Of a DNA stretch of 5,956 bases, positions 1 through 5,051 are shown in pieces. This stretch comes from Deinococcus sp. (GTDB lineage Bacteria; Deinococcota; Deinococci; JACQHA01). The position numbers and the translations under genes are program-made. A model generated the notes under the pieces. That model was not told where the DNA came from. It saw nothing but the letters and a program-made list of their open reading frames with translations, and made no database searches. The stretch spans positions 1 to 5,956 of the forward strand of contig JACQHA010000271.1 of assembly GCA_016199255.1 (NCBI GenBank). The letters are read 5' to 3'. How positions within the stretch are numbered: the first letter of the stretch is position 1; each line of letters starts with the position of its first letter.

Positions 1-133
1 GACCACGGGGATGACGAGGAGCCAGGGGACGATGACGAGGGGGATGATAACTCCAGTGGCTCGGGCGACGATGATGAGGATCAGAACGATGACCACGGGG
101 ATGACAACGAGGAGCCAGGGGATGATGACGAGG
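1..133 (+). repeat. Degenerate in-frame direct repeat inside the acidic tail
   Basis: Bases 1-40 and 91-133 are near-identical copies 90 bases apart. The second copy has an extra AAC codon (106-108) and a silent C-to-T change in an Asp codon. Both read DHGDD, an optional Asn, EEPG and DDDE. A weaker third echo begins at 151. The unit lengths keep the reading frame, as expected for a coding low-complexity tail that grows and shrinks by slippage or unequal recombination. Confidence 0.6.
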
Positions 134-243
134 AGGATGACGACCAGGGCGATGACCATGGGGATGATAGCGACGACGATGACGAGGATGACCACGGTGG
201 GGACGATGAGGGTGATGACGAGGAGGATGATGACGGGGAGTAA
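1..243 (+). CDS. 3' end of a gene encoding a highly acidic Asp/Glu-rich C-terminal tail (partial)
   Basis: The first frame is open from the left edge to a TAA stop at 241-243, giving 80 residues with no start codon in the window. Of these, 39 are Asp and 13 are Glu; the rest are mainly Gly, with some His, Asn, Gln, Ser and Pro, and there is no Lys, Arg or hydrophobic residue. A motif of the type DHGDD recurs at residues 1, 31 and 52. Such a tail is intrinsically disordered and probably binds cations or basic partners; that role is inference. The folded part of the protein lies upstream, so the family cannot be named. I prefer this frame to the overlapping Met/Thr/Arg-rich one because Asp/Glu tails are a common natural class, and because a terminator follows the stop by about 46 bases. 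Similar tails occur on secreted or surface proteins of GC-rich bacteria. Confidence 0.72.
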   Translation, partial: DHGDDEEPGDDDEGDDNSSGSGDDDEDQNDDHGDDNEEPGDDDEEDDDQGDDHGDDSDDDDEDDHGGDDEGDDEEDDDGE

Positions 244-289
244 AGCTTCCGGTGCGCTAGCCGCGTAGTGCGCTGGCTAGAGGCGGGCC

Positions 290-325
290 CACTGGGGCGG
301 GCTTTGGTCCGCCCCAGTGCTGTTT
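290..325 (+). terminator. Hairpin terminator after the acidic-tail gene
   Basis: Bases 290-300 (CACTGGGGCGG) are perfectly complementary to 309-319 (CCGCCCCAGTG). The stem is 11 bp and can extend by a G-U and a C-G pair to leave a TTTG loop. A short T-containing tract (TGTTT, 321-325) follows. The T-tract is weak, so this is probably an intrinsic terminator of moderate strength. Its position 46 bases after the stop of the first gene fits. Confidence 0.6.
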
Positions 326-405
326 GCCTGGCTGGGGCGCTATGATGAGAGCGCTGGCCAGGATGTTTCTGCTGAGCTTGTAGGTTAGCTCTAAGGGCAA
401 GGCCC

Positions 406-416
406 GGGAGGTGAGG
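406..416 (+). promoter_or_regulatory. Shine-Dalgarno site fixing the GTG start at 419
   Basis: The sequence GGGAGGTGAGG contains GGAGGTGA, a near-perfect anti-16S match, ending four to five bases before the GTG at 419-421. It supports GTG as the true start. The other GTG nearby (411-413) lies inside the SD and is out of frame. Confidence 0.7.
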
Positions 417-418
417 CA

Positions 419-2566
419 GTGAAGGCGTGGCTCAAACTAGCGGTGGTTGGATCGCTACTGGCGACCTTAGCCCTAGCCCAGTCCCAGGCGCCAGCAGTCA
501 GCGTGGCCCTAGACCGCAGTGGAGGGGTGTACGTCAGCGGTGATGCGGTGCAGGTGACAGTGACCCTGGCGGCGCCAGCGCTGGTGTATCTGTTTGCCCT
601 GGGTGCTCCGGAGCGCGTTGACTTGTTGTTTCCCCTAGATCTGGCGACAGCACCGCTGCTGCCAGCTGGGGTCACTGTCTTGCCCCGATCGAGCGATGCC
701 TTCCGCCTGGTGGCCGGGCCGGTGGCTGGCCAGCTGGTGGTGGTAGGGGTAGCCAGCCAGAGTCCCTTGGATGTAGAGCTAGTGGCCGATGGCCTGCGCC
801 TCTTAAGCCGGCAGGAAGGGCGGGTTGCTGACTTAGCAGCCGTGCAGGCGCTGGTGGGTAGCCTGGCCCCGGGAGCCACCGCTGCGCTGGCTACCGCTAC
901 GGTCCAGGCTCCAGCCACGGAAAGCCAGGGACCGATCCTGGCGCCGGTTCCCTTGGAACAGGAGCTGCCTCCTCCCTCTCCGGCGCCAGCCAGCGAGAGC
1001 GAGCTGGTGCCGTTGCGAGAAGTGGTTGATGCTCTGGGAGGCCAGCTGGGGTTTGATGAAGGCCTGGTCACGGTGCGGGTGGGCACCCTTACTGTCACCT
1101 TCCGGGCCGGCGAGGCGGCGATCAGTATCGATGGCGAGGTGGTGACGCTGCCGGCGGCCACGGCGGTGCGCGGTGGGCGCACCTTGGTGCCCCGGGCGTT
1201 CCGGACCATCTTGGAAGAGCGGCTGGCCCAGGCCGAGGCGTCGGGTGGCGTCTTTGTCTCGGTGGAGGTGCATCTCTCCCGGGGCGAGGAGGCCATTACC
1301 CGGGGAGATTATGTCACTGCAGCCCGGGAGTACCAGCTGGCGGCGCTTAACTCCCGCAACGAAAACACCTGGCGGCGGCTGGCCGGCATCTACTTGGAGT
1401 TGGGCCAGCGGCGCTTGGCTGCCGAGGCCTACGCCAACGCCGGCCAGATTCTCTCGGACGACGGCCTGCCCAACGATGCTGGGGTGTGGCTGTCCCGGGC
1501 CATTGATCTGGACCCCACCGTGTCCCGGTACTACCGGCTCATGGCCCGCAGCTTCCGGGCGCGGGGGTTCACCGACTTAGCGCGGCGCCAGGAAGACATG
1601 GCCCTTCGCCTGGACACGTTCCGGCAGCCGCCTTTAGAGCTTGATAGCCAGCTAGCTGCTGGTGGAGACCAGTACCAGTTCTTCGCCGTACAAGGTGATC
1701 TCTTCACCGCCCAGCTGGACCGCATTGCCGGCGAGTTAATGCCAGCGCTGGCCCTGACCTCCCCGGTAGGCGTGACCTTTGCCCAGGTTGGCCCCAGTAC
1801 TGACCAGGCGTTGCTCCTGGGGGTGCGACTGCCAGTCACCGGCCAGTACACCTTAGACCTGTCTGGGGGCAGCGGGCAGTACCGGTTATTATTGGAGCTA
1901 TTGGCGGTCGGCGCTGTGGGGCAAATCCAGCTCGGCGAGACCATCGGTGGTGCCCTGCAGCTCTTGGAGCAGCGGGACCGCTACACTTTCTCGGGCACGG
2001 CTAGCCAGCTGGTGGACCTGAGGCTCACTGCTGGCGAGGGCACTGTGGACCCCTTTGTCCAGCTTTACGGGCCTGATGGCTCGCTAGTAGAACAGAACGA
2101 CAACGGGGCCGGCGCCCCCCATGCCCTCTTGTCTTCGGTGCGGCTGCCGGCCAATGGGCTCTACACCATGGTGGTGCTCAGCGTGCGGCGCGACGGCCTA
2201 GGGAGCTATGAGCTGGTCCTGGCGCCAGCGCTGCCGCCCACGCCGCTGGTCATCGGCCAGCCGGTACTGGCCAGCTCTCTGAGCATTGGCCAGCGGGACC
2301 GCTATGTGTTCGCTGCCGAGAAAGGTGACGTGCTCACTGTTTCCTTAAGCAGCAACCTGCCGGCGGTGCTGGAGCTCAGAGATGCCGAGGGCAATCTGAT
2401 CAGTGATAGCACCGGCGTTTCCACTGGCATCTCGCCTTTCTTAAATCCCACCGTTCCGCCAGTGCTGGTGCGCCACTCGGGCAGCTATGAAGTGGTGGTG
2501 GACCGGCGCAACCTGGTGGGGTTGGCCTCGGGGAGCTACCTGCTCCTGGTGGAGCGCGGTTCGTGA
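419..2566 (+). CDS. Exported DUF4384 / stalk-domain / TPR / PPC-repeat multidomain protein
   Basis: This 715-residue protein is probably exported and acts in the periplasm or at the cell surface. Residues 1-20 are a Sec signal peptide (Lys at 2 and 6, hydrophobic core, cleavage at ALA-Q 20/21). Residues about 27-122 resemble DUF4384: an Asp-Arg start, GVYVSGDAV, YLFAL at 57-61, LLFPLD, and a VAGP...SPL end. Residues about 161-194 are a Pro/Glu/Ala linker. Residues 195-265 resemble the copper amine oxidase N-terminal (stalk) domain, with LVPLREVVDALG at the start and GGRTLVPRAF near the end. Residues 286-399 form two to three TPR-like helical pairs, including GDYVTAAREY and WRRLAGIYLELGQ. The C-terminal part holds three PPC-like beta domains: about 406-495, 501-603 (RDRYTF, then D544 to G563) and 610-713 (RDRYVF, LRDAEGNL). 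I see no catalytic residues, so a scaffold or ligand-binding role is inferred. It converges with the propeller gene on the right. The domains are clear; the function is unknown. Confidence 0.9.
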   Translation: MKAWLKLAVVGSLLATLALAQSQAPAVSVALDRSGGVYVSGDAVQVTVTLAAPALVYLFALGAPERVDLLFPLDLATAPLLPAGVTVLPRSSDAFRLVAGPVAGQLVVVGVASQSPLDVELVADGLRLLSRQEGRVADLAAVQALVGSLAPGATAALATATVQAPATESQGPILAPVPLEQELPPPSPAPASESELVPLREVVDALGGQLGFDEGLVTVRVGTLTVTFRAGEAAISIDGEVVTLPAATAVRGGRTLVPRAFRTILEERLAQAEASGGVFVSVEVHLSRGEEAITRGDYVTAAREYQLAALNSRNENTWRRLAGIYLELGQRRLAAEAYANAGQILSDDGLPNDAGVWLSRAIDLDPTVSRYYRLMARSFRARGFTDLARRQEDMALRLDTFRQPPLELDSQLAAGGDQYQFFAVQGDLFTAQLDRIAGELMPALALTSPVGVTFAQVGPSTDQALLLGVRLPVTGQYTLDLSGGSGQYRLLLELLAVGAVGQIQLGETIGGALQLLEQRDRYTFSGTASQLVDLRLTAGEGTVDPFVQLYGPDGSLVEQNDNGAGAPHALLSSVRLPANGLYTMVVLSVRRDGLGSYELVLAPALPPTPLVIGQPVLASSLSIGQRDRYVFAAEKGDVLTVSLSSNLPAVLELRDAEGNLISDSTGVSTGISPFLNPTVPPVLVRHSGSYEVVVDRRNLVGLASGSYLLLVERGS

Positions 2567-2576
2567 AGCCGTCCAC

Positions 2577-2631
2577 CTGGGAGCGCGGCCAGCTTGGCCG
2601 CTTCTAGCAGGCGGGACGCCTGCGCTCCCAG
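2577..2631. repeat. Palindromic three-way-junction element between convergent genes (REP-like; possible bidirectional terminator)
   Basis: The outer arms CTGGGAGC (2577-2584) and GCTCCCAG (2624-2631) are perfectly complementary. They enclose two hairpins: GCGGCCA/TGGCCGC (2585-2591 with 2595-2601, loop GCT) and GCAGGCG/CGCCTGC (2607-2613 with 2617-2623, loop GGA). Only TTCTA (2602-2606) separates the hairpins. Almost every base is paired in a cloverleaf of one 8-bp and two 7-bp stems; the outer arms can also pair over 10 bp. The element starts 11 bases after the stop of the left gene and ends 15 bases before the stop of the right one. It has no T-tract on either strand, so it is not a classic intrinsic terminator, though it could stop or stabilise both converging transcripts. 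The shape resembles dispersed REP/BIME-type repeats. Only one copy is in this window, so dispersal is not shown. Confidence 0.65.
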
Positions 2632-2646
2632 CTTGAGGGTGATGCC

Positions 2647-3957
2647 CTACGGCCCCGCGACCTGGATGGTGATGCTCGTGGTGGGCAGCGGCGTCTCTGC
2701 TGAGCTGAGCAAGGTGGCCAGCACCACCACCTGGCCGGGGCGCAAGGGCCGCAACCGGGCCGCATACACCCCGTTGCCAGCCGGGATGGCCTGTACTGAG
2801 CCCCCCTGCTCTCCCTGAGCGTTGAGTAACACCGCGCTGCCTTCAGTCACGGTGAGCACAATCTGCTGGTCGTTCAGCGACTGGCCGTTGAGGGCCACTG
2901 TGACCAGCAGCGTCACCTCCTGGTCAGGTGCCGGGTTCAGGGTGGCCGGGCGGATGGTGAACTCCAAGCTGGGCGGCAGCGCCACCTCGCTGCCCAGGTC
3001 TAAGAGCGACAGCGTGCCGGCAGTGCTATTAGCCACCAGTATCAGGTCACCGCCAGGCAGCACGCTGACCCCGCGGGGATCGGGCAGGGGGCCAAAGGTA
3101 CCCAGCACCATCTGGGTAGCCAGGTCGACAATAGACACCGTCTCGTTCCGGTTATTGGCTACCACTGCCCAGTTGCGCTCGCTGTCAATAGCCACCCCCT
3201 CAGGCTCTAGCCCCACCACCACCCCGCCTACTACTGAGCCAGTGCCCTCCAGGCTAATGAGGGTCAGGTCGTTGCTGCCCCGGTTGGCTACCACTGCCAG
3301 ATTGGTCACTGGGTTAATGGCTACGCCGTCTGGGACTACCCCCACGTTCAGGTGGTTGATGACCTCCCGCTGCTCCAGATCAATGAGTGAGGCGGTGCGG
3401 CTCAGGCCAGTGGCCACCAGGGCGCGGTTAGTGTTAGGGTTGATGGCCACAGCGAAAGGCCCGTCTTGCACCAGAACGGTGGCGACCACCTGCGGCCGCT
3501 CCAGATCTATCAGGGAGACACTGTCGTCATCCCGGTTGGTGACCACAGCCAGGCCAGTGCGAGGGTTCACTGCCACGCCCACTGGCCCAGCGCCTACTGG
3601 GACTATAGCGCTGACCACGCGACGCTCCAAGTCTACTAGAGACAGGCTATTATCGCCAAAACTGGCCACCACAGCCAGCCCCCGGCCAGAATCGACGGCG
3701 ACGCCGCCGGGGCGAGGACCTACCGCGATCTGGTCAACAACTGCTCTGGTTGTGAGGTCCACGATGGCCAGCGCGTCAGCGCTAGCCAGCGTCACCACTG
3801 CCCAGTTCCGCTCTGGGTCCACCGCTACCGCAAAGGGCGCGCCAACCAGCGGTATAGTGGTGAGATTCACCGCTGGCGGCAACTGTGCCAGGGCGCTGCT
3901 GGCCAAACAGGCCATAATCCGCCAGCCGAGCCGCAGCCGCCTCCAGGAGAGATGCAT
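2647..3957 (-). CDS. Exported seven-bladed YVTN/YncE-type beta-propeller with C-terminal Ig-like domain
   Basis: This is a 436-residue protein. Residues 1-24 look like a signal peptide with a long Arg-rich start, a short hydrophobic core and an ALA-Q cleavage site at 24/25. Seven repeats follow, with conserved VAV/VAI starts at residues 44, 86, 128, 170, 212, 255 and 297: a period of 42, once 43. Each repeat reads roughly VA-[VI]-[DN]-P, then TNxAVVAN, SLIDLE, VV and VG--P-G. This is the pattern of the 40-residue YVTN propeller family (YncE-like and surface-layer proteins), and seven blades fit a closed ring. Residues about 331-434 form a separate beta-rich Ig-like domain. The family usually serves in extracellular binding or protein contact, and no enzyme site is visible. 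The ATG at 3957 is preceded on its strand by AGAAAGGG (3971-3964) at six bases. Met15 is a possible but less likely start because it would remove the charged signal start. The gene converges on the DUF4384 protein gene. Confidence 0.92.
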   Translation of the reverse strand: MHLSWRRLRLGWRIMACLASSALAQLPPAVNLTTIPLVGAPFAVAVDPERNWAVVTLASADALAIVDLTTRAVVDQIAVGPRPGGVAVDSGRGLAVVASFGDNSLSLVDLERRVVSAIVPVGAGPVGVAVNPRTGLAVVTNRDDDSVSLIDLERPQVVATVLVQDGPFAVAINPNTNRALVATGLSRTASLIDLEQREVINHLNVGVVPDGVAINPVTNLAVVANRGSNDLTLISLEGTGSVVGGVVVGLEPEGVAIDSERNWAVVANNRNETVSIVDLATQMVLGTFGPLPDPRGVSVLPGGDLILVANSTAGTLSLLDLGSEVALPPSLEFTIRPATLNPAPDQEVTLLVTVALNGQSLNDQQIVLTVTEGSAVLLNAQGEQGGSVQAIPAGNGVYAARLRPLRPGQVVVLATLLSSAETPLPTTSITIQVAGP

Positions 3958-3999
3958 AACTGGCCCTTTCTGTGCGCCAGCTCTAGAGCCGGCCTGGCT

Positions 4000-4005
4000 A
4001 TTATA
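4000..4005 (-). promoter_or_regulatory. Candidate -10 box (TATAAT) for the beta-propeller gene
   Basis: Read on the minus strand, 4005 to 4000 is a perfect TATAAT. Transcription from it would begin near 3993 and give a leader of about 36 bases to the ATG at 3957. No good -35 hexamer lies 16-18 bases upstream (CCTGTG at 4028-4023 is poor), so the promoter is supported mainly by the -10 box and its position. Confidence 0.45.
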
Positions 4006-4061
4006 CCGGTCACCGCTCCTGGCACAGGCGTAGTAAAATATAGGGGCTTACCCCCATGGGC

Positions 4062-4093
4062 ACGGGAGGAGGGTTTCCCTACCTCCCGTTTTT
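4062..4093 (+). terminator. Strong rightward intrinsic terminator or attenuator
   Basis: ACGGGAGG (4062-4069) pairs with CCTCCCGT (4082-4089), and AGGG (4070-4073) pairs with CCCT (4077-4080) around a TTT loop. This makes a 12-bp stem with one bulged A (4081), followed at once by a run of five T (4089-4093). It is the best intrinsic terminator in the window and works rightward only; the minus strand has no T-run after the stem. No rightward gene ends just before it, since the gene to its left is on the minus strand. It therefore either blocks antisense read-through or ends a short leader transcript of the downstream operon. Confidence 0.82.
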
Positions 4094-4111
4094 GTCTGGT
4101 GGGAAAAGAGT

Positions 4112-4162
4112 TGTAGCCACCGCAGGTAGGGCGCTTGAAATTTTGCACCAGCGGTGGCTACA
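4112..4162 (+). promoter_or_regulatory. Perfect 12-bp inverted repeat with 27-nt loop upstream of the transporter genes
   Basis: TGTAGCCACCGC (4112-4123) and GCGGTGGCTACA (4151-4162) are exact reverse complements separated by 27 bases. In RNA this is a very stable stem with a large open loop. It starts 18 bases after the terminator's T-run, and GAGAGGAG (4163-4170) follows directly, with an ATG at 4174. The loop contains AGGTAGGG (4124-4131), which is complementary to CCCTACCT in the terminator (4077-4084). It could be an RNA leader element or a protein-binding operator; the sequence does not decide which. Confidence 0.55.
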
Positions 4163-4231
4163 GAGAGGAGAACATGCTGGATTTCAATGTAGGTCCGGCC
4201 GCTGACAGGTGGCTGACACTGCTTCAAAGCG

Positions 4232-4261
4232 CTGACGGCGCCGGCTCCAGCAGTGTAGAAT
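4232..4261 (+). promoter_or_regulatory. Weak candidate promoter for the amino-acid transporter genes
   Basis: CTGACG (4232-4237) and TAGAAT (4256-4261) are separated by 18 bases and match the sigma-70 boxes at 4 and 5 of 6 positions. Transcription would start near 4268, leaving only about 13 leader bases that just include the SD at 4270. If real, the upstream hairpins would not be in the main transcript. The assignment is tentative. Confidence 0.25.
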
Positions 4262-4269
4262 CACACCCG

Positions 4270-4277
4270 AAGGAGGT
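4270..4277 (+). promoter_or_regulatory. Consensus Shine-Dalgarno site for the substrate-binding protein gene
   Basis: AAGGAGGT is a full match to the anti-16S consensus and lies three bases before the ATG at 4281. It fixes this start and predicts strong translation, as expected for a binding protein made in excess over its permease. Confidence 0.8.
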
Positions 4278-4280
4278 AGC

Positions 4281-5051
4281 ATGCGTAGACTCAGCGTTTT
4301 CTGCCTGGTGTCCCTGCTCTCTGGCCTGGCACTGGCCACGCCCCTGGCTGATATTCAGGGCCGGGGCACGCTGATTATGGGCACCTGCGGAGATTTTCCC
4401 CCCTTCTCCCAGACTGACCTGGCTACTGGCGCGATTGAGGGTCTGGACGTCAGGCTGGTTGGCCTGCTGGCTGACCGGCTCGGGCTAGAGCTAGAGACCC
4501 AGCAACTCTCGTTCGATGCCCTGATCCCAGCAGTGGAAACTGGCCAGGTAGACCTGGCGGGCTGCGGCATCACCATTACCCCAGAGCGCGGGGAGCGGGT
4601 CAACTTCACCGGCGGGTACATCCGGGCGGCCCAGGTGCTCCTGGTGAACCAGGGCTCAGAGGTCTCCAGCGACCGGGCGGACTTCACCGGCCTGCGCATA
4701 GGAGTGCAGTTGGGTACCACCGGGCAGTACGTGGCCCAGGGCGTCCTGGAGCCCAAGGGCGCCGAGATTGTGGTGTTCGATGGCGACCTGGCCAATGCCT
4801 TTAACGACCTGGAAACCGGCGCTTTGGACGCGGTGGTAGTCGATGCCCCCACGGTGCCCTTCCTGCAGGCCGAGGGCCGGCCATTCCAGCAAGGTGGTCC
4901 GCCGCTCAACGACGAGATCTTTGGCTTCATTGCTGCCAAAGACGACAGCGGCCTGGTGGCAGCTTTCAACATCCTGCTGGCGGATCTGATTTTTGGCAGC
5001 CGGCGTGCCGAGTACAACGCGCTGCTTGAGGAGTTCGGGCTCGATCAGTGA
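4281..5051 (+). CDS. Polar amino-acid ABC transporter substrate-binding protein (SBP_bac_3 family)
   Basis: At 256 residues this is the normal length for the HisJ/GlnH/ArtJ-type binding-protein family, which captures an amino acid outside the membrane and delivers it to the permease. Residues 1-19 are a signal peptide ending ALA, with no lipobox. The two-lobed fold is marked by CGDFPPF at 36-42, the EGLDVRLVGLLADRLG segment, a CGITITPER segment at 95-103, LGTTGQY at 144-150 and LDAVVVDAPT at 182-191. By comparison with HisJ, R103 should bind the ligand carboxylate, D188 the ligand amino group, and F39 should stack on the ligand. This indicates an alpha-amino acid, but I cannot tell which. C36 and C95 both fall near the pocket and might form a disulfide (inference). 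The stop overlaps the permease start by four bases (GTGA), so the two are translationally coupled. Confidence 0.94.
   Translation: MRRLSVFCLVSLLSGLALATPLADIQGRGTLIMGTCGDFPPFSQTDLATGAIEGLDVRLVGLLADRLGLELETQQLSFDALIPAVETGQVDLAGCGITITPERGERVNFTGGYIRAAQVLLVNQGSEVSSDRADFTGLRIGVQLGTTGQYVAQGVLEPKGAEIVVFDGDLANAFNDLETGALDAVVVDAPTVPFLQAEGRPFQQGGPPLNDEIFGFIAAKDDSGLVAAFNILLADLIFGSRRAEYNALLEEFGLDQ

Larger units (their letters stand above)
3958..4280. other. Gene-free divergent control region between the propeller gene and the transporter operon
   Basis: These 323 bases separate two divergent genes. From left to right they hold the propeller gene's RBS and TATAAT box, an A/T-rich patch with TAAAAT at 4034-4039 that could be a rightward -10 box without a good -35, a strong rightward terminator (4062-4093), a perfect 12-bp inverted repeat (4112-4162), three GCTGAC words (4201, 4212, 4231), and the SD of the substrate-binding protein gene. 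Short open frames cross it (ATG at 4056, 49 codons; TTG at 4135 or ATG at 4174, running to 4374), but none has a recognisable product. I see no tRNA-like fold and no riboswitch class that I can name. Confidence 0.7.

Noticed and set aside
1..243. On the minus strand the same stretch reads as an open, very hydrophobic Val/Ile/Leu-rich frame, and the plus-strand second frame (11-268) reads as Met/Thr/Arg-rich.
   Set aside because: Asp and Glu codons become Val, Ile and Leu on the opposite strand, and ATG/ACG/AGG one base out of frame, so both are shadows of the acidic repeat.
327..362. Inverted repeat CCTGGC/GCCAGG with inner GCGCT/AGCGC, overlapping TATGAT (341-346) as a possible -10 box of the DUF4384 gene.
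   Set aside because: The hairpin has internal mismatched segments and TATGAT has no -35 box at a usable distance (TTGCCT is only 11 bases away), so neither a promoter nor an operator can be called.
342..383. A 13-codon ORF (MMRALARMFLLSL) upstream of the DUF4384 gene as a leader peptide.
   Set aside because: It has no convincing SD and no run of regulatory amino-acid codons; an ORF this short arises by chance.
391..1296. A 301-codon ORF on the minus strand opposite the start of the DUF4384 protein gene.
   Set aside because: The sense protein has a signal peptide, recognisable domains and a strong SD; the antisense product is Ser/Thr/Ala/Arg-rich low complexity typical of GC-rich shadows.
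2822..4033. A 403-codon ORF on the plus strand opposite the beta-propeller gene.
   Set aside because: Its periodic look mirrors the 126-base repeats of the real propeller gene, and the product is Ser/Thr/Arg-rich with no family features.
4020..4035. TGGCAC-N5-TAGTA, similar to a sigma-54 promoter.
   Set aside because: The -24 half matches but the -12 GC is GT, no enhancer-binding-protein site is visible, and sigma-54 use is not expected in the lineage suggested.
4112..4162. The 12-bp inverted repeat as terminal repeats of a tiny mobile element, or the hairpin region as a tRNA ending in a CCA-like GCACCA.
   Set aside because: No target-site duplication is clear and the interior is only 27 bases; no T-arm, D-arm or anticodon stem can be drawn.
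4056..4205. A 49-codon ORF starting at ATG 4056 across the terminator and hairpin.
   Set aside because: It would be translated through a strong terminator, lacks a good SD, and has no recognisable sequence.
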